Source: Ruminococcus flavefaciens
GTDB taxonomy: Bacteria > Bacillota > Clostridia > Oscillospirales > Ruminococcaceae
Reading direction: 5' to 3'
DNA length: 64,000 nt
Assembly (NCBI GenBank): GCA_023662725.1
Contig: JAMPIL010000007.1
Coordinates: 25,474 to 89,473 of the forward strand
Each line of letters starts with the position of its first letter. The first letter of the stretch is position 1. The position numbers and the translations under genes were made by a program. The notes beneath the pieces were generated by a model. That model did not search any database, was not told the origin of the DNA, and saw nothing but the letters and a program-made list of their open reading frames with translations. Positions 44,001 through 54,038 of this stretch are shown here, one piece after another.

Positions 44001-44049
44001 CGCATTTGTTAAATGAAACACTTTTTTGTCGTCGGCGGAAAGGAGAAAA

Positions 44050-44883
44050 ATGAACAGTTTTATGTCTTGGGTAGGCGGCAAGAAGTCCCTGAGGGATGCG
44101 GTTCTTGCACGTCTGCCGCCCTATTATGAGCGATATATCGAGGTTTTTGGCGGTGCGGGGTGGGTGCTATTCCACAAGCCGCCCGGCGACTTTGAGGTAT
44201 TCAATGATTTCAACAGCAATCTCACGAACCTGTACCGCTGTGTGCGTGACAAGCCCGGAAAACTGAAGAAAAAGCTGCGGTATGTGCTTAATTCCCGTGA
44301 GGATTTCGACTGGATTTCGGGACTGCACAAACGCCGTCTTTTCCCGAAATTTCGGGATATTGACCGTGCCGCGAAGTTCTATCAGCTGATACGGTACAGC
44401 TACGCAAGCGGACTTGACAGCTTTGCCAGTCAGCCGCACTCGATGTGGAGCGATTTTCCGCAGATTGATATGGCAGCAAAACGTTTACAGAGAGTAATAA
44501 TTGAGAATAAGGATTTTGAAAAGCTCATCAGGCAGTACGACCGTCCGGTGAGCTTTTTTTACTGCGACCCGCCGTATTTTGCGACTGAAAATTATTACAA
44601 GGACGTTGGATTTACGAAAAAAGACCACATAAGACTTCGTGACGCACTGCTGAAATGTTCGGGAAAATTTTTGGTATCTTACAACGATTGCCCTGAAATT
44701 CGGGAAATATGGGACAATCCCAATATCTACATCGAGGAAATCAGCAGGTTGAATAATCTTGCACAGCGGTACGAGGGCGGATGTCAGTATGCCGAACTTT
44801 TCATATCAAATTACGACACTTCGGAGCGTTCGAATATGAACAGACAGCTTTCGTTTTTAGATGATAATATACAGGAGGTATAA
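44050..44883 (+). CDS. D12-class DNA adenine methylase
   Basis: The ATG at 44050 has AAAGGAG 8 bases upstream. The 277-residue protein shows FMSWVGGKKSLRDAVLARLP, FGGAGWVLF (AdoMet site), FNDFNSNLTNLYRCV and the catalytic FFYCDPPYF near residue 178, all as in Dam-type N6-adenine methylases. The enzyme is complete, in contrast to the frameshifted cytosine methylase upstream and the truncated D12 enzyme at 36.3 kb. It probably modifies element DNA against restriction. Confidence 0.9.
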   Translation: MNSFMSWVGGKKSLRDAVLARLPPYYERYIEVFGGAGWVLFHKPPGDFEVFNDFNSNLTNLYRCVRDKPGKLKKKLRYVLNSREDFDWISGLHKRRLFPKFRDIDRAAKFYQLIRYSYASGLDSFASQPHSMWSDFPQIDMAAKRLQRVIIENKDFEKLIRQYDRPVSFFYCDPPYFATENYYKDVGFTKKDHIRLRDALLKCSGKFLVSYNDCPEIREIWDNPNIYIEEISRLNNLAQRYEGGCQYAELFISNYDTSERSNMNRQLSFLDDNIQEV

Positions 44884-44884
44884 T

Positions 44885-45157
44885 ATGAAGAAGAATACAG
44901 TTTACACAAGGGGCTTTGTCAACGACGACGGGTGCATTGAAGTGCCGGGCATTTTCCTTGAGGACGGTGCGGAGGTGGAGCTTGCTATCGAGGTGCAGTC
45001 AGGCAGATTTGAAGTCGCCGTGATGCCGTCGGAGAAGCCGAAAATGCCGAAAGACTGCGGAATTTCAGACGAAGAAATCATGAACTGCTGTAATCAGCAC
45101 GAGGACTGCGGAGACTGCCCGCTGAACGATTACTGCGAGGACGAATTTGCGAATTAA
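44885..45157 (+). CDS. small Cys-rich ICE protein
   Basis: The ATG at 44885 has AGGAGG 8 bases upstream; 90 residues. An N-terminal AbrB-like or beta-strand part (TRGFVNDDGCIEVPGIFLED, EVELAIEVQSG) is followed by a cysteine-rich end with NCCNQHEDCGDCPLNDYC, a possible metal site. Its role may be regulatory, given the SpoVT/AbrB-like opening, but the match is weak. Its final codons overlap an ATG at 45157 that is probably not used. Confidence 0.5.
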   Translation: MKKNTVYTRGFVNDDGCIEVPGIFLEDGAEVELAIEVQSGRFEVAVMPSEKPKMPKDCGISDEEIMNCCNQHEDCGDCPLNDYCEDEFAN

Positions 45158-45171
45158 TGGAGGTGAAAGGC

Positions 45172-45252
45172 GTGAAAATTCTTGTGGTTGAACCCGAAAA
45201 AAAGCCGTATGCAAGGGAAATTTCGGACGAAGTGCCGGAAATGTCAATGTGA
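45172..45252 (+). pseudogene. truncated DUF3846-like peptide, 26 residues
   Basis: A GTG start with GGAGGTGA upstream gives VKILVVEPEKKPYAREI, the opening of DUF3846 proteins of conjugative elements, then SDEVPEMSM and a stop. Full DUF3846 domains are about 100 residues, so most of it is missing. The tail again ends in a Met-rich EMSM. Confidence 0.5.
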
Positions 45253-45275
45253 AATAATTTCAGAAGGAGAAAATT

Positions 45276-48200
45276 ATGTTAAAAAATAAAATTATGAAGA
45301 AAATCGGCGCAGGGTTTATGGCTGGACTCTGTGCTTTTTCAATGCTCGGAACAACCGTAAACGGCGGTATATCGGCAAAAGCAGAGAACGTCTCTGTTGC
45401 GGAAAACGAGGTTTTTCCGTCTGCCGATGAGGTCATCGCAACGGCGGCGACGCTGCTCGGAGCGCCCTACGGCTTTGGTTTTAAGGGATATACGGGCGTT
45501 TACTATCAGGGCGGCTACAGTCCGCTGACCGAGGAGTATATCAGGCAGCAGGGACTTGACTGTTCCGGTCTGATTTACTACACGATGACGCAGCTTGGCT
45601 ACAAAACAGGCGGTTTTTCGTGGAATAATCCCGTTCCCGTGGATACGATGCACTGGCTGTCCGTGAACGATAACTGTACGATTTCATACGGCGGTGTGAC
45701 CTCGAAAATCGACGTTGAAAAGGCTGATGTCAAGACCGCAGACCATCCGTATTGGGAATGTCCCGACGGTTCGACAATCACGCCCGGCTCAGTGGTTATC
45801 GCCGATAATCTCAGCGGCGAGGACCACTCGTGGATATATATGGGCGAGTTTGAAAATCGTGACGAAGTTGTCAATTATCTGCGAAATATCGGCGTAAACG
45901 AGTCATATATCAACTCGTCAACCGTTGGCAGCGGAAACGGTGACGGCGGCACTCACTGGCGAATCGAGTCCAACGGCTCGCAGGGCGTTGTAATCAATAA
46001 TAATACAGACGGTAAAAAAGCGACCGCAATGAATATGTCGGCGTTCAGAATCACCAAAACAGAGGCGGAATTTACGATTACAAAGGTCTTGAATGCCGAT
46101 AATTCGGTGAAGATCAGCGGTACAAGTCCGATTGACGGCACTCAGGCAATATACGGAGTGTATACTGATTCCGACTGCACTCAGAAAGTCGGCGAAATCA
46201 AAATCGGCGACGACGGAACGGGTTCGATTACGCTGCCCGATAAGCAGTATTACGTCAGGGAAATTTCAGCTCCGACGGGTTATGATTTGTCGGCAGATGT
46301 TGTGGCTCTGAAAGCTGATTCCAACGTCAACGTCGGCGAAAATATTACAAGCGGTATAATTAAAATCAACAAGACTGCCGAGGACGGCGTGGTTTCAGAC
46401 CGTGAATTTGTGGTTTCGTGGACGGAAAACGGCGTGGAATACAGCAAAAATGCGGTTACGAATGCCGACGGAATCGCCGAAATTGACGGTCTTCACGTAT
46501 ACGATTTCGGCAGTAAAAGTGCAATTTCGTACAATATTTCGGAGATAAATCCCGATACGAGATACGAAACTCCGAAGGCTCAGGACGTGACTCTGACGGG
46601 CGGAAATGCCGATTTGACGGTCGCTGTGGACTTTGAAAACGTGCTGAAAAAGGGCAGTATCCGCATAAACAAGCAGTCCGAGGACGGTCAGAACGGCGAC
46701 AGAACTTTCACAATTTCGGGCGGCGGTCAGACTTACACGCTCGTTACAGGTGCGGACGGAACGGCGATTCTTGCCGATATTCCTGTGTTTGACGGCAGCA
46801 ACGAGCCGATTGTGTATACCGTCAGCGAGAACGATGTGCCTGTCAGATACGTCGTTCCGGCAGACCAGTCGGCAACGCTCGAAGCGAATGCTGTGGTTGA
46901 TGTGACTTTTGAAAACAAGCTGAAAAAGTTCACAGCCGAGGTTGTCAAGAGGGACTCCGAAAACGGCGGTTCACAGGGAAATGCGACGCTTGCTGGTGCA
47001 GTTTACGGACTGTATAATAACGGCGAACGTGTGGCAACTTACACGACTGACGAAAACGGTAGCTTCATAACCGACGAGTTTGTGTGCGGAAATTACACGC
47101 TTCAGGAGCTGTCGCCGTCCGAGGGTTATCTGCTCAATGACGAAATTTATACTCTCGGTACAGAGCCTGAAAATTATGTGATTGAGATGAATCCTGTTTC
47201 GCTCGATGTCACAGAGGACGTGAAAAAAGGCTGTATTTCGATAATAAAGCACTCTGACGACGATGAAAATGTCATTGAAAATCTCGAAACGGGCGCTGAA
47301 TTTGAGATTTTCCTCAAGTCCGCCGGCAGTTACGAAAATGCCAAGAATTACGAAAAAGACTATCTCATAACCGACGAAAACGGCTTTGCGGAGTCAAAAT
47401 TTATGCCCTACGGCGTGTATATTGTCCGTCAGACAAAGACAGTAAATGATGCGGAATTCGTTCCAGATTTCGATGTTTTCATTTCAGAAAACGAAAAAAC
47501 TTACGAATATATCCTCAACGACGCTCCGTTCAAATCGTATATCCACATCACGAAAATCGACGCAGAATCGGGAAAAACTATCGCTTATGAGGGTGCGGGA
47601 TTTCAGATTTTTGACTCCGAAAACAACCTCGTGAATATGGGCGTGGACACGTTCTACACCAACTCCGAGGGCTTCCTGATTACTCCCGAAATGCTTCCTT
47701 ACGGCGACTACATGCTCGTTGAAGTACAGGCTCCTTTTGGCTATATTCTGGACAAAACTCCCGTTCCGTTCAGCGTGACGGCGGCGAATTCGGAGGAGGA
47801 AAATGCCGTGAATATCGTCAGAGTGACCAAGTCGGACACCGCTCAGAAAGGCAGAATTTCCGTGCAGAAAACGGGTGAAATTTTTAGTTCCGTGAGCAAA
47901 AATGGCGAAAAATATACTCCGATTTTTGAGGAAAAATGGCTTGAAAACGCCGTATTTCAGGTGATTGCAACCGATGACATCATTACGGCGGACGGCACTG
48001 TCAGAGCAAATTCGGGCGACGTTGTGGCGGAGCTTGTGACCGATGAAAACGGCTGGGCGGAAACCGATTTGCTCTACCTCGGAAAGTACGAAATTACAGA
48101 GGTTTCCGCACCTTACGGATACGTCAGAAACCCCGAAATACAGGCAATTGAGCTGACTTACGCAGGTCAGGAGGTCACGGTGAGAGACACAATGAATACG

Positions 48201-49322
48201 TCGTTTGTCAACGATTATCAGGGCATCGAAATCAGCCTTGAAAAGTTTATGGAAAGCGATGAAAAGTACGGAATATCGGCGGAAAACAGCTATATGAACG
48301 TTCGTTTCGGACTGTTCGCCGCTGAGAAAATTACTGCTGCCGACGGAACAACAATTCCAGAAAACGGACTGATTGCGGAGGTTTCACTCGGCGAGGATAT
48401 GAAAGCCGTATTTGCCGAAAAACTGCCGTTTTCACGCTATTACGTTCAGGAAATCGCCACCGATGAACACTACGTTCTGAACGGCGAAAAGTACCTTGTG
48501 AATTTTGAATATATGGGTCAGGAAATGACTACAGTGTACGTGAATTGCGGACAGTTTACAAATCTCCTCAAGCGAGGAACGGTCAAGGGAATCAAGGTGA
48601 ACGAGTCTGAAGAACCGCTTGAAAATGCACTTTTCGGACTGTTTAATACTGACTGTACAGAATTCACGGCGGACAATGCGATTGTGACCGCAAAGTCCGA
48701 TAAACAGGGAAAATTTGAGTTTGAGGAAGTAGTTTACGGAGAGTATATTGTCCGTGAAATCGAGGCTCCCGACGGATATATTCTGAGCGACAAAAAATAT
48801 CCCGTTACAATTTCTGAAAACGGCGAAATCGTCGAAATTACGGCAAAAAACAAGCCTGTGACCGTCGAAATCAGCAAGCGTGACGTTCACGGAAACGAGC
48901 TTGAAGGTGCTGAAATGGAGCTTGTCAACAGTGACGAAGAAGTTGTTGAAAAATGGACTTCAGACGGTAAAAACCACGTAGTATCGGGACTTTCCGCAGG
49001 CGAGTACGTGCTGAAGGAAGTTGCTGCTCCGGACGGTTATGTGATTGCGACTGACATCAGATTCACTGTTTATACAGACGGTACAATAAAGGTTGAAAAC
49101 GTCGATTCTACGGCAATTTCGGCGGACGGTAATCCGATGATTGTGATGATTGACGAGGCGGAAAAGGTTCCCGAAAAAACTCCTGAAATCCCAAAAATTC
49201 CCGAAACACCGAGTGTTCCGACAGGCGATGCAGGCAGAAATCCGCTGGCTTATGTTATGATTGCGGCAGGATTAATCGGACTTATCTGTACTTTTATCAC
49301 AAAAAGAAAGGAGAGAAATTAG
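45276..49322 (+). CDS. NlpC/P60-like plus SpaA-repeat surface adhesin with sortase signal
   Basis: The 1348-residue protein starts with a signal peptide (residues 1-36, KKIGAGFMAGLCAFSMLG). Residues 45-240 resemble an NlpC/P60 hydrolase, with GLDCSGLIYY (Cys96), EDHSWIYMG (His184) and a later GGTHWRIES. About ten SpaA/Cna-B-type beta domains follow (repeated YxVxE-xxAPxGYxL segments such as YYVREISAPTGYDL and YIVREIEAPDGYIL). These often form isopeptide bonds. The C-terminus has a proline-rich stretch, the sorting motif VPTGD (an LPXTG variant), a hydrophobic span and a KRKERN tail. It is probably wall-anchored by the sortase encoded next, and could both open the wall and hold mating cells together. 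Confidence 0.85.
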   Translation: MLKNKIMKKIGAGFMAGLCAFSMLGTTVNGGISAKAENVSVAENEVFPSADEVIATAATLLGAPYGFGFKGYTGVYYQGGYSPLTEEYIRQQGLDCSGLIYYTMTQLGYKTGGFSWNNPVPVDTMHWLSVNDNCTISYGGVTSKIDVEKADVKTADHPYWECPDGSTITPGSVVIADNLSGEDHSWIYMGEFENRDEVVNYLRNIGVNESYINSSTVGSGNGDGGTHWRIESNGSQGVVINNNTDGKKATAMNMSAFRITKTEAEFTITKVLNADNSVKISGTSPIDGTQAIYGVYTDSDCTQKVGEIKIGDDGTGSITLPDKQYYVREISAPTGYDLSADVVALKADSNVNVGENITSGIIKINKTAEDGVVSDREFVVSWTENGVEYSKNAVTNADGIAEIDGLHVYDFGSKSAISYNISEINPDTRYETPKAQDVTLTGGNADLTVAVDFENVLKKGSIRINKQSEDGQNGDRTFTISGGGQTYTLVTGADGTAILADIPVFDGSNEPIVYTVSENDVPVRYVVPADQSATLEANAVVDVTFENKLKKFTAEVVKRDSENGGSQGNATLAGAVYGLYNNGERVATYTTDENGSFITDEFVCGNYTLQELSPSEGYLLNDEIYTLGTEPENYVIEMNPVSLDVTEDVKKGCISIIKHSDDDENVIENLETGAEFEIFLKSAGSYENAKNYEKDYLITDENGFAESKFMPYGVYIVRQTKTVNDAEFVPDFDVFISENEKTYEYILNDAPFKSYIHITKIDAESGKTIAYEGAGFQIFDSENNLVNMGVDTFYTNSEGFLITPEMLPYGDYMLVEVQAPFGYILDKTPVPFSVTAANSEEENAVNIVRVTKSDTAQKGRISVQKTGEIFSSVSKNGEKYTPIFEEKWLENAVFQVIATDDIITADGTVRANSGDVVAELVTDENGWAETDLLYLGKYEITEVSAPYGYVRNPEIQAIELTYAGQEVTVRDTMNTSFVNDYQGIEISLEKFMESDEKYGISAENSYMNVRFGLFAAEKITAADGTTIPENGLIAEVSLGEDMKAVFAEKLPFSRYYVQEIATDEHYVLNGEKYLVNFEYMGQEMTTVYVNCGQFTNLLKRGTVKGIKVNESEEPLENALFGLFNTDCTEFTADNAIVTAKSDKQGKFEFEEVVYGEYIVREIEAPDGYILSDKKYPVTISENGEIVEITAKNKPVTVEISKRDVHGNELEGAEMELVNSDEEVVEKWTSDGKNHVVSGLSAGEYVLKEVAAPDGYVIATDIRFTVYTDGTIKVENVDSTAISADGNPMIVMIDEAEKVPEKTPEIPKIPETPSVPTGDAGRNPLAYVMIAAGLIGLICTFITKRKERN

Positions 49323-50173
49323 TGAAGATTAACAAAAAAATTATTGCGGCGGTTCTTGCAGCCGCCCTCCTCTCCGGAGGAGCTGTGATGCTCACAAAGG
49401 ACGATATTTCGCAGAAAATCAAGGAAAAAGAGCTGATTCCGTACACGCCTGCACCGATTATACTTGCCGAACTTGATGACGCTGTTCCGGAAGTTCCGAC
49501 GAAAGATATTCCTGCTGAAACGGAGTATGTCAAGCCTGAAAATATTCAGGATTTTCCCGATATTACGCCGGAAACTCCTATTTCGGCAGCACCGTCTGAA
49601 AATGTTCAGAACGAACTCAGGGAAAGTGTCAAAAATATACAGGCTGTATATACTGATGTGGTCGGATGGCTGTATATCCCCGATACTTCGGTAAATTATC
49701 CGGTTATGCAGGGCGAGGACAACGACTTTTACCTGCACCACTCCTGCGACGGAAGCCGGCTGCTGTCAGGGTCGGTTTTCCTCGATTTCCGCTGTGAGAG
49801 CCGTTTTATGAACAATCTGAACGTTCTGTACGGTCACAATATGAACAACGGTTCGATGTTTGCGGACGTGTGCAAATTCAAGGAATATGGCTATTTTCAG
49901 GCACATAAGTACGGCTGGCTGGCTACTGCGGACGATGTTTACAGGATTGACTTTTTTTCTGCGGCGGTGACTGACTGCGATGATGAAATTTACAGCGGAT
50001 TTGAAAATACCGCCGACCGAATCAGCCATATTTACGATATATCGCAGATTTACGAGCCTACGGAAATCAGTGAGCAGGACCGTCTGGTGCTGCTCTCGAC
50101 CTGTTCGTATGAGTTCGAAAATGCGAGAACGGTGCTGACGGGAAAGCTCGTGAGAATGGAGGATGGTATATGA
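49322..50173 (+). CDS. class B-type sortase
   Basis: Translation starts at a GTG overlapping the adhesin stop, with AAAGGAGA upstream. The 283-residue protein has an N-terminal membrane anchor (residues 4-25), a linker and a sortase domain. VVGWLYIPDTSVNYPVMQ fits class B, with catalytic His in LYGHNM, Cys in LLSTCSYEF and Arg in NARTVLTG. It should cut the VPTGD motif of the adjacent adhesin and attach it to the wall. Sortase-adhesin pairs are usual inside clostridial conjugation modules. Confidence 0.9.
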   Translation: MKINKKIIAAVLAAALLSGGAVMLTKDDISQKIKEKELIPYTPAPIILAELDDAVPEVPTKDIPAETEYVKPENIQDFPDITPETPISAAPSENVQNELRESVKNIQAVYTDVVGWLYIPDTSVNYPVMQGEDNDFYLHHSCDGSRLLSGSVFLDFRCESRFMNNLNVLYGHNMNNGSMFADVCKFKEYGYFQAHKYGWLATADDVYRIDFFSAAVTDCDDEIYSGFENTADRISHIYDISQIYEPTEISEQDRLVLLSTCSYEFENARTVLTGKLVRMEDGI

Positions 50174-50508
50174 AAAATCTCGGAAAAAAGGCGATTTCAA
50201 CGCTTTTCGGAGCGCTTTCGGTCGCCAATATGATGACCATAACCGCCTTTGCGGAGGGCGACGTTGCCGGAGCGGTCGAAAATACGTGGAATTCCGCAAA
50301 AAGTCAAATTAAAAGTATTACCAATAACGTCATATTCCCCATAATCGACGTAGTTCTGGTAATTCTGCTGTTCGTCAAGATAGGGACAATATACTTGGAG
50401 TATAAAAAACACGGTCAGCTTGAATGGACTCCGGCGGCGATTCTGTTCGGAGGACTTCTCTTCTCGCTGACCGCTCCGCTGTACATCTGGAGCGTGGTGA
50501 ATATCTGA
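50170..50508 (+). CDS. DUF3852 membrane protein (VirB2/pilin-like)
   Basis: The start overlaps the sortase stop by 4 bases. The 112-residue protein has a cleavable signal-like N-terminus (SVANMMTITAFAEG), a short soluble segment (AVENTWNSAKSQIKSITNN) and two membrane spans (residues 55-75 and 88-110). This matches the DUF3852 family of conjugation modules. By size and topology it resembles VirB2/TrbC pilin-like subunits; that equivalence is inferred. Confidence 0.75.
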   Translation: MKNLGKKAISTLFGALSVANMMTITAFAEGDVAGAVENTWNSAKSQIKSITNNVIFPIIDVVLVILLFVKIGTIYLEYKKHGQLEWTPAAILFGGLLFSLTAPLYIWSVVNI

Positions 50509-50543
50509 CTGACGAATTTTTTGTTGAATCGAGGTGAAAAAAA

Positions 50544-51956
50544 GTGCCGTATATTCCATTTACAGAAGAACAGAAAATGACCGCAAACGGCGTAGAACTG
50601 GCAGATTTTCTGCGTATGCGTGGCGAAAGACTTGAACGTGCGGGGCGTGAGTATAAGCTGATTTACAGCGACAGTTCGGGCAGTCACGACAGCATCACAA
50701 TATCGGGTTCAAGGTGGTTTGACCACAAAAATCAGGTCGGCGACGGTGCGATAAAATTTATGCAGTATTTTTACAATATGGACTTCCCGACGGCTGTTCA
50801 GGCACTGCTGGGATATTCGGTTGAACCGCTGGAGCGAAGTCCTCCGAAAGCGGCTGTACAGGCGGAAAAACCGAGGATTTTCAGACTTCCCGAAGCCAAC
50901 GATAATATACGCAGAGTATATGCTTATTTGATTAAACAGCGGTTTATAAATCCCGAAATTATCGGATATTTTGCGAAAAACCGCACTCTTTACGAGGACA
51001 AGGAGCATCATAATGCTGTGTTCGTTGGACTTGACGAAAACGGAGTTCCAAGACAGGCACACAAGCGTTCAACGTCAACTTTCGGGAAATCTTTTCGGCA
51101 GACCGTCGAGGGTTCGGACACAAAATACAGCTTTGCCCACTTTGGAAATTCAGATAAACTGTTCATATTTGAAGCTCCGATAGATATGCTGAGCTATCTT
51201 ACTCTGAATCCCGAAAACTGGCAGAAACACAGCTATATCGCCATGAACGGCGTGTATGAAAGTGCTGTTCTGACGGCTTTGAAGGGTCACCCAAATCTGT
51301 CCGAAATCCTGATTTGCACCGACAACGACGAAGGCGGAATCGACGCTGCGGACAGGCTGAAAGATATACTGTCCGACAGCGGATATGCCGATATCAAGCG
51401 GATTCTGCCGCATAACAAAGATTTTAATGAGGATTTGAAACAGCTTAACGGTGCTGAATTTTTGCCTGCTGTGCCTCACCGACGGCTTGAAAAATATCGT
51501 GAAACCGCAGTCGGTCTTCAGTACCTCAGATGCCGTCCGGAACGCCTGATATCGCAGATTTCCTCCGCTTTCAGAAACGGACAATACCAATATCTTGCCG
51601 AGTATGCACTTGCAGGCTCGGCATTTTTTATCGGTGCAAAAAATGAAAATGCGATGTTCGAAAAGCTGAAATCCAAGCTTGTAAACGAGTACCGTGCGTA
51701 CAGCGATAAGGGCAGAATATCGGCGAAAATTGATAACCTGAAGTCTGCGTATTCGGCTGTATATCGGGATTTTCAGCAGCCTGCACGCACCCGTGAGCAG
51801 TCGGTTCAGACGGCAAAAAATCTGTTTATTCTGGCGGACTGTGCCGTGAAAATCTGCACTGAAGAAAAGCTGTGTGAGGTGCAGGAAAATGATGAAACGG
51901 AGTCCGAGACTTCTGAGATGTCATCGGGGGTGCGTCATGAAGTCATCGGATATTAA
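50544..51956 (+). CDS. DUF3991/Toprim primase-like protein
   Basis: A GTG start with GAGGTGA upstream; 470 residues. The N-terminal part has the CHC2-like RGERLERAGREYKLIYSDSS and RWFDHKNQVGDGAIKFMQYF (DUF3991). A Toprim domain follows, with LFIFEAPIDMLSYL (Glu), the Met-Asn-Gly turn YIAMNGVYESA and ICTDNDEGGIDAA (Asp-x-Asp). The C-terminal 140 residues are helical and unrecognised. Such proteins are probably primases or nickases priming replication of the incoming transferred strand. Confidence 0.85.
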   Translation: MPYIPFTEEQKMTANGVELADFLRMRGERLERAGREYKLIYSDSSGSHDSITISGSRWFDHKNQVGDGAIKFMQYFYNMDFPTAVQALLGYSVEPLERSPPKAAVQAEKPRIFRLPEANDNIRRVYAYLIKQRFINPEIIGYFAKNRTLYEDKEHHNAVFVGLDENGVPRQAHKRSTSTFGKSFRQTVEGSDTKYSFAHFGNSDKLFIFEAPIDMLSYLTLNPENWQKHSYIAMNGVYESAVLTALKGHPNLSEILICTDNDEGGIDAADRLKDILSDSGYADIKRILPHNKDFNEDLKQLNGAEFLPAVPHRRLEKYRETAVGLQYLRCRPERLISQISSAFRNGQYQYLAEYALAGSAFFIGAKNENAMFEKLKSKLVNEYRAYSDKGRISAKIDNLKSAYSAVYRDFQQPARTREQSVQTAKNLFILADCAVKICTEEKLCEVQENDETESETSEMSSGVRHEVIGY

Positions 51957-52014
51957 TATATCAACTTAAATTTACAGTATATAGCAGAAAGAAGAATATA
52001 TGAGGTGATGTTTA

Positions 52015-53763
52015 TTGGATGAAAAACAGACAGCAATTATAGTTATACTGATTGTATTTTTTATTATTTTTCTTGTGATTGTAAACCTGCTTGACAACAG
52101 GAGTATTAATGGCATAAAGGCGAAAACTGTGGGCGACGGGCAGCACGGTACAGCTCGCTGGGCAACGAAACCGGAGATAAAAAATACTTTTGTTTCCGTG
52201 CCGTTTGAGCCTGAAAAATGGCGTAACAGCGAGGACTTGCCGACGGTTCAGGGTACTGTGGTGGGGTGCAGAGGACGGCGGAAAACGGTCGCACTGGTGG
52301 ACACGGGCGACGTTCACACGCTGATGATTGGCGCTGCGGGTGTGGGAAAGACGGCGTTTTTTCTGTACCCGAATATTGAGTTTGCCTGTGCTTCGGGAAT
52401 GTCGTTTCTGCAAACAGATACGAAGGGCGACGTTGCCCGAAATTACGGAAATATAGCCAAAAACTGCTACGGTTACAATGTTTCGGTGCTTGATTTGCGT
52501 AACCCGACAAGAAGCGACGAAAACAACATTATACATTCTGTAAATAAATATATGGACGAATATCTTGCCGATAAAAGCAATCTGTCCGCAAAGGCAAAAG
52601 CCGAGAAATACGCCAAAATCACGGCAAAAACGATTATAAATATCGGCGGCGGCGACGGAAATTACGGGCAGAATGCGTTCTTTTACGACGCTGCGGAGGG
52701 ACTTCTTGCTTCTGTGATTCTGCTTCTGGCGGAGTTCGGCGACAAAAATGAAAGGCACATTGTGTCGGTTTTCAAGCTGATTCAGGACTTGATTTCCAAG
52801 CCCGACGGCAAGGGGCAGAAGATGTACTTCACGACGCTCATGGAAAAACTGCCGTCGGAACACAAGGCAAAGTGGCTTGCAGGAGCGGCTCTGAACTCCG
52901 CTGACCAGGCGATGATGTCGGTAATGTCAACGGCTTTGTCGAGGCTGAACAGCTTTCTGGACTCCGAAATGGAGCAGATTCTGTGTTTCGGCACGGCTAT
53001 AGACGCTGAACGGTTTTGTGCCGAAAAATCGGCGATTTTCATTATTTTACCCGAAGAAGATAACAGCAAATATTTTATGGTCAGCCTGCTGATTCAGCAG
53101 TTATACCGTGAAATTCTGGTCATCGCCGACGAGAATGGCGGTACGCTGAAAAACAGGGTCATGTTCTACTGTGATGAGTTCGGAACTTTCCCGAAAATTG
53201 ACGGTGCGGAAGCGATGTTTTCCGCAGGACGTAGCCGAAAACTCAGCATTGTGGCAATAATTCAGTCGTTCGCACAGCTTGAACAGAACTACGGAAAACA
53301 GGGCATGGAAATCATCACAGACAACACGCAGTTGACGATATTCGGTGGTTTTGCGCCTAATTCGCAGTCTGCGGAGGTGTTGTCCAAAGCTCTCGGCGAG
53401 CAGACTGTGCAGTCGGGGTCGGTGTCGCTCGGCAAGGAAAAATCGCAGTCACTGCAAATGATTGGCAGACCGCTTATGACTGTTGACGAGCTGAAATCAA
53501 TGCCGAAAGGTCAGTTTATTGTTATGAAAACAGGCTCTCACCCGATGATTTCAAAGCTGAAACTGTACTTCAAATGGGGCATAAAATTCGGTGAGCCGTT
53601 TCAAATCGAGGACAGGGGTGCAAGGGCGGTCAGCTATATGGAGCGTGACGAGCTTATCCGTGAAGTGGATCTGAAATATCCGCAGAAAAATCCTCTGCCG
53701 GAAGAAGAATATGACGAAAAATCGCCGAAATTAAGGCGGTTGCTGAAAACAGGAGGGATGTAA
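52015..53763 (+). CDS. VirD4/TraG-type coupling protein
   Basis: A TTG start has GAGGTGATG upstream. The 582-residue protein opens with one membrane span (residues 5-27), shorter than the usual two. Walker A is IGAAGVGKTAF near residue 106, followed by LQTDTKGDVARNY. A second conserved block FYCDEFGTFPKIDGAE (Walker B, near residue 385) follows, then IQSFAQLEQNYGKQG and DNTQLTIFGG. It is the coupling ATPase that delivers the relaxase-DNA complex to the secretion channel. It ends 3 bases before the next start. Confidence 0.9.
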   Translation: MDEKQTAIIVILIVFFIIFLVIVNLLDNRSINGIKAKTVGDGQHGTARWATKPEIKNTFVSVPFEPEKWRNSEDLPTVQGTVVGCRGRRKTVALVDTGDVHTLMIGAAGVGKTAFFLYPNIEFACASGMSFLQTDTKGDVARNYGNIAKNCYGYNVSVLDLRNPTRSDENNIIHSVNKYMDEYLADKSNLSAKAKAEKYAKITAKTIINIGGGDGNYGQNAFFYDAAEGLLASVILLLAEFGDKNERHIVSVFKLIQDLISKPDGKGQKMYFTTLMEKLPSEHKAKWLAGAALNSADQAMMSVMSTALSRLNSFLDSEMEQILCFGTAIDAERFCAEKSAIFIILPEEDNSKYFMVSLLIQQLYREILVIADENGGTLKNRVMFYCDEFGTFPKIDGAEAMFSAGRSRKLSIVAIIQSFAQLEQNYGKQGMEIITDNTQLTIFGGFAPNSQSAEVLSKALGEQTVQSGSVSLGKEKSQSLQMIGRPLMTVDELKSMPKGQFIVMKTGSHPMISKLKLYFKWGIKFGEPFQIEDRGARAVSYMERDELIREVDLKYPQKNPLPEEEYDEKSPKLRRLLKTGGM

Positions 53764-53766
53764 AAA

Positions 53767-54024
53767 TTGATTGTTTCCGAACGAATTTACGACGAAAATC
53801 TGCCTCACAGAGCCGTCAGCGTGTACTGCTACCTATGCGGACGTGCGGATAAAAAAGGCGAATGTTTTCCGTCGGTCAGGACTGTTGCGGAGGACTTGCA
53901 TATCAGTAAAAGGACGGTATTTCGGGCAATTTCCGACCTTGAACGTGCGGGACTCCTTACAAGAACGGCTCGCAGGCGTGTTCACGGCGGACGGAGTTCT
54001 TCGCTGTACAAAATTAAAATTTGA
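53767..54024 (+). CDS. winged-helix DNA-binding protein
   Basis: Translation from a TTG with AGGAGG upstream; 85 residues. FPSVRTVAEDLHISKRTVFR, then AISDLERAGLLTRTARRR, is a classical helix-turn-helix plus wing of the HTH_36 type found in replication initiators and regulators of mobile elements. It probably controls the transfer operon or acts as a fragment of a replication protein. The stop precedes a start for the next gene by 14 bases. Confidence 0.75.
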   Translation: MIVSERIYDENLPHRAVSVYCYLCGRADKKGECFPSVRTVAEDLHISKRTVFRAISDLERAGLLTRTARRRVHGGRSSSLYKIKI

Positions 54025-54038
54025 GGAGGAGGTGTGCC

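Noticed and set aside
52012-52863. Long minus-strand open frame opposite the coupling protein
   Set aside because: The plus strand encodes a complete VirD4-type protein with motifs; the reverse frame is a composition shadow.
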